Positions 5,215-5,227 of a DNA stretch of 5,227 nt are shown piece by piece. A program made the position numbers and the translations under genes. The first letter of the stretch is position 1; every line of letters begins with the position of its first letter. The stretch covers positions 1 through 5,227 of the forward strand of contig NZ_JNIV01000169.1 of assembly GCF_000701405.1 (NCBI RefSeq), written 5' to 3'. The stretch is from Deinococcus marmoris DSM 12784 (lineage in GTDB: Bacteria; Deinococcota; Deinococci; Deinococcales; Deinococcaceae). Below the pieces are notes generated by a model. That model was given only the letters and a program-made list of their open reading frames with translations, made no database searches and had not been told where the DNA came from.

Positions 5215-5227
5215 ATTCCCCATGCGG

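Overview
The window is high-GC DNA that looks like a Deinococcus or close relative. The clues are a phytochrome-style histidine kinase tail, a bacterial beta-CASP nuclease, and two regulator genes whose start codons sit 6 nt after a TANNNT -10 box, the leaderless arrangement typical of Deinococcus. The genus is an inference from style; I ran no search.

Left half (1-2963): housekeeping-type genes. The C-terminal ATPase domain of a sensor histidine kinase (+, cut by the window edge) runs tail to tail into a complete beta-CASP metallo-beta-lactamase-fold RNA nuclease (-); the two stop codons overlap by 4 nt. Upstream of the nuclease and divergent from it is a class I SAM-dependent methyltransferase (+).

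Right half (3017-5227): accessory, small-gene DNA. A two-gene minus-strand operon encodes an XRE-family antitoxin and a RelE/ParE-type toxin. Divergent from it, behind a good promoter and a structured leader, is an unrecognised 81-aa protein (+), closed by a perfect 28-bp palindromic terminator. On the far side of that terminator a second minus-strand operon converges on it: a second XRE regulator paralogous to the first, a 99-codon repeat-containing ORF joined to it by an ATGA stop/start overlap, and a small winged-helix-like protein joined in turn by a GTGA overlap.

The most unusual part is this second cassette. Its middle ORF lies over a 30-bp-phased GTGCC/GGCAC repeat array that could be a decapeptide repeat in a protein, a set of DNA-binding sites, or both. 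The first XRE gene has a toxin as its downstream partner, so the unknown genes behind the paralogous XRE are candidates for a new toxin-antitoxin-like or self-regulating module. That function is inferred from context only.
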